Source of the DNA: Rhabdophis nuchalis
Lineage: Eukaryota; Chordata; Lepidosauria; Squamata; Natricidae
Direction of reading: 5' to 3'
Assembly: GCA_039707465.1 (NCBI GenBank)
Contig: CM077644.1
Span: forward strand, 83,379,875-83,443,874
DNA length: 64,000 bases
In this document: piece by piece, positions 62,791 through 64,000 of the stretch
Layout: each line of letters starts with the position of its first letter
Position numbering within the stretch: the stretch's first letter is position 1
The notes under the pieces: generated by a model
What the model saw: the letters and a program-made list of their open reading frames with translations, nothing else
What the model was told of the DNA's origin: nothing
Database searches by the model: none
Made by a program: the position numbers and the translations under genes

Positions 62791-63403
62791 GGTCGTGAAT
62801 TAGAAAAAACGCCAGTTTGTCGGCACTTCCGTCGTATTTTACACCCAAGGGAGGCAGTTTTGCAAGTCGGCGGGGGTTATTTCGCAAATCCCTGCTGGCC
62901 TGGGGAGGGGGGGATGGTGTTGAACTCCTGCTTTGCCTGGCAGAAGCTGCCTCTCTCCGCAATTCCCTGCTGGCCTGAGGAGGGGGGGATGGTGTTGAAG
63001 CCCTGCTTTGCCTGGCAGGAGCTGCCTGTGAACCTTTTGGCTGTTTGCGTTCCGCCTCCCTCCCCCAGATTTTTTCCAGGGCCTCTCGTTTCTCATCTGC
63101 CTGGCGTAGTAAATCCTGAGCCATTTCTTTCAACTCCCTTTCTTCTCTTAAGAGCTCCGGTATGACCCTCTTTGGGGAAAGTCGACGCCTGGAGACGTTT
63201 ACCCCAGTCATTCCTACCCCTTCGGACCAACGTTTTGGTTTGACTGAATCTTCAGCTGGCAGATTTAGATCTAGGCCAGCCAAGCAGTCCATCACTGACC
63301 TGGTCTCTTCAGATTGAACAGGAGGATGCGATGCTTCAGCTCCCATAATTGGTTCAGGCAGGACCTCCACCAACGGAGGCTCCTCTTGTGAAGGGTCCGA
63401 CAT
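62771..63403 (-). pseudogene. Gag N-terminus of the gypsy element, truncated by frameshift
   Basis: 210 codons from an ATG 32 bp inside the 5' LTR edge. An acidic/Pro N-terminus is followed by a coiled-coil-like charged segment (residues about 75-115, ELLREERELKEMAQDLLRQ), a duplicated Ser/Pro-rich unit and the start of the capsid domain (KYDGSADKLAFFL). It ends at a stop about 20 codons into the frame overlap. The normal capsid stretch of about 30 residues between the FFL and SKWL motifs is missing, which points to an internal deletion that also shifted frame. Confidence 0.85.
62887..63036 (-). repeat. Tandem 75-bp duplication in gag
   Basis: Two copies of a 75-bp unit (25 residues, containing RQSRSSTPSPPPQASR) differ at a few sites. 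In frame, so it lengthens a Ser/Pro-rich linker. Confidence 0.85.
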
Positions 63404-63434
63404 CAGGTCAGGGTTTTTGTGACTCTCAGCTTAA

Positions 63435-63806
63435 TGTCAGGCCTGCTTCTTCGTTGACTCAGGAAAGACCACACTTAGACATTATTTTGAAATGAATAAG
63501 GCTCCTTTTACTAAGTAACAATAGCGTACAGACCAAGTAAAGCTGAGAGTGAATAGTTTAGGCGCGAACAGAAAGTATTAAGCTTAAGCCCATCCCAATC
63601 CCCAACCCCCCCCCCCCTTTGCATTGTCCAATATGCTTCCATCTCCAACATCAGGTGGGCAGGTCTTCACCATCCTGGAATGCAGGGCCGTTAACCAAGA
63701 GATAACACCAACGATCAACATTGTCCACCAGCAGAGCACACTCATCCCAACGCCCCCCACCCACCCCGTTTCCATGGCAGCGAAGCAGGAACTAGCGAGA
63801 CTGACA
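63435..63806 (-). repeat. 5' LTR of the gypsy element
   Basis: 372 bp, same ends as the 3' LTR, and followed by the TSD GTTAC at 63807-63811. Carries the element promoter on the minus strand. Confidence 0.95.
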
Positions 63807-63811
63807 GTTAC

Positions 63812-64000
63812 TCAGAAGTATGGGTAGATTGTGGTAAGCAGGACAGATAAGGTAAGCTTTGATAGATTCAACACAAACCTCTATGATTAGGTTCATTTTA
63901 ATAATTTTGATTGGACTTTTCAGATGCACTACAACTGAGCACATTTTTGGAGAGAAAGAGAAGTGTTTTCAAAGTTCAAATGCCAGTCCAAAGCAAACTC
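63812..64000. other. Flank beyond the gypsy element, nothing recognised
   Basis: Short AT-rich flank to the window end. Confidence 0.5.

Larger units (their letters stand above)
58178..63806 (-). mobile_element. Ty3/gypsy chromovirus, nearly complete, 5.6 kb
   Basis: Two direct LTRs (58178-58546, 63435-63806) bound gag and pol on the minus strand, and a perfect 5-bp TSD GTTAC flanks the whole (58173-58177, 63807-63811). The order gag-CCHC-PR-RT-RNaseH-IN-chromodomain is that of a vertebrate chromovirus (Sushi-like group, by inference). The LTRs differ only in a poly-C/A run, so insertion is very recent. The sequence just inside the 5' LTR (complement of CTCTCAGCTTAA) lacks an obvious tRNA-complementary TGG primer site. 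A purine-rich GGAGGAGG tract lies next to the 3' LTR. Gag is broken, so the copy is defective alone. Confidence 0.95.

Noticed and set aside
62771..62806. Gag/Pol overlap as a programmed frameshift site
   Set aside because: The break lies inside the capsid domain, upstream of the CCHC knuckle, and a block of capsid is missing; no convincing slippery heptamer is in the needed frame. A disabling deletion fits better.

Overview
This is vertebrate nuclear DNA, most likely from a squamate reptile and probably a snake. The evidence is a vitellogenin gene with introns, many CR1/L3-type LINE copies, tRNA-derived SINEs of squamate type, Penelope-like and gypsy retroelements, many palindromic or short-TIR hAT non-autonomous elements with 8-bp target duplications, and a heavy load of tetranucleotide microsatellites (CTAT, CTAC, CTTT, CTTC). 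The placement is inferred from repeat and gene content; the exact species cannot be read from the sequence.

Region 1 (1-26.5 kb, minus strand) is the 5' half of one vitellogenin gene. Thirteen coding exons can be placed with GT/AG splice sites and consistent phase: a TATA box at 26521-26527, ATG at 26481, a 21-bp exon 2, and a last visible exon ending at 299. They encode 629 codons plus one base (signal peptide, N-terminal beta-sheet region, start of the lipovitellin helical domain) with no stop codon. The rest of the gene lies beyond base 1. The introns are swollen by transposons: a Tc1-type MITE, Penelope-like fragments, a 3.6-kb CR1 LINE, a solo LTR, hAT MITEs and a 2.7-kb composite element carrying a 1.3-kb tetranucleotide array.

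Region 2 (26.5-58 kb) lies upstream of the vitellogenin gene. I see no host coding exon in it. It holds hAT elements (several with perfect 8-bp TSDs), CR1 copies of two subfamilies, a deleted Tc1/mariner element that keeps only the DNA-binding half of its transposase, a long inverted-repeat element split by a SINE and by a second LINE type, and two 5'-truncated CR1 copies with long open reverse transcriptase frames (51.7-55.2 kb).

Region 3 (58.2-63.8 kb, minus strand) is a nearly complete Ty3/gypsy chromovirus. It has two LTRs that differ only in a homopolymer run, a perfect 5-bp TSD, and a long gag-C/pol frame with zinc knuckle, protease, RT, RNase H, integrase and chromodomain. Gag is broken inside the capsid region, so this copy looks recently inserted but defective.

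No tRNA or rRNA gene, CRISPR array or bacterial-type operon is present. The most unusual content is the set of hammerhead-ribozyme-like stem-loops in the Penelope-like repeats (3.7-5.2 kb, perhaps 27.9 kb), the TSD-flanked composite satellite element (22.1-24.8 kb), and the transposon load around the vitellogenin promoter and exons.
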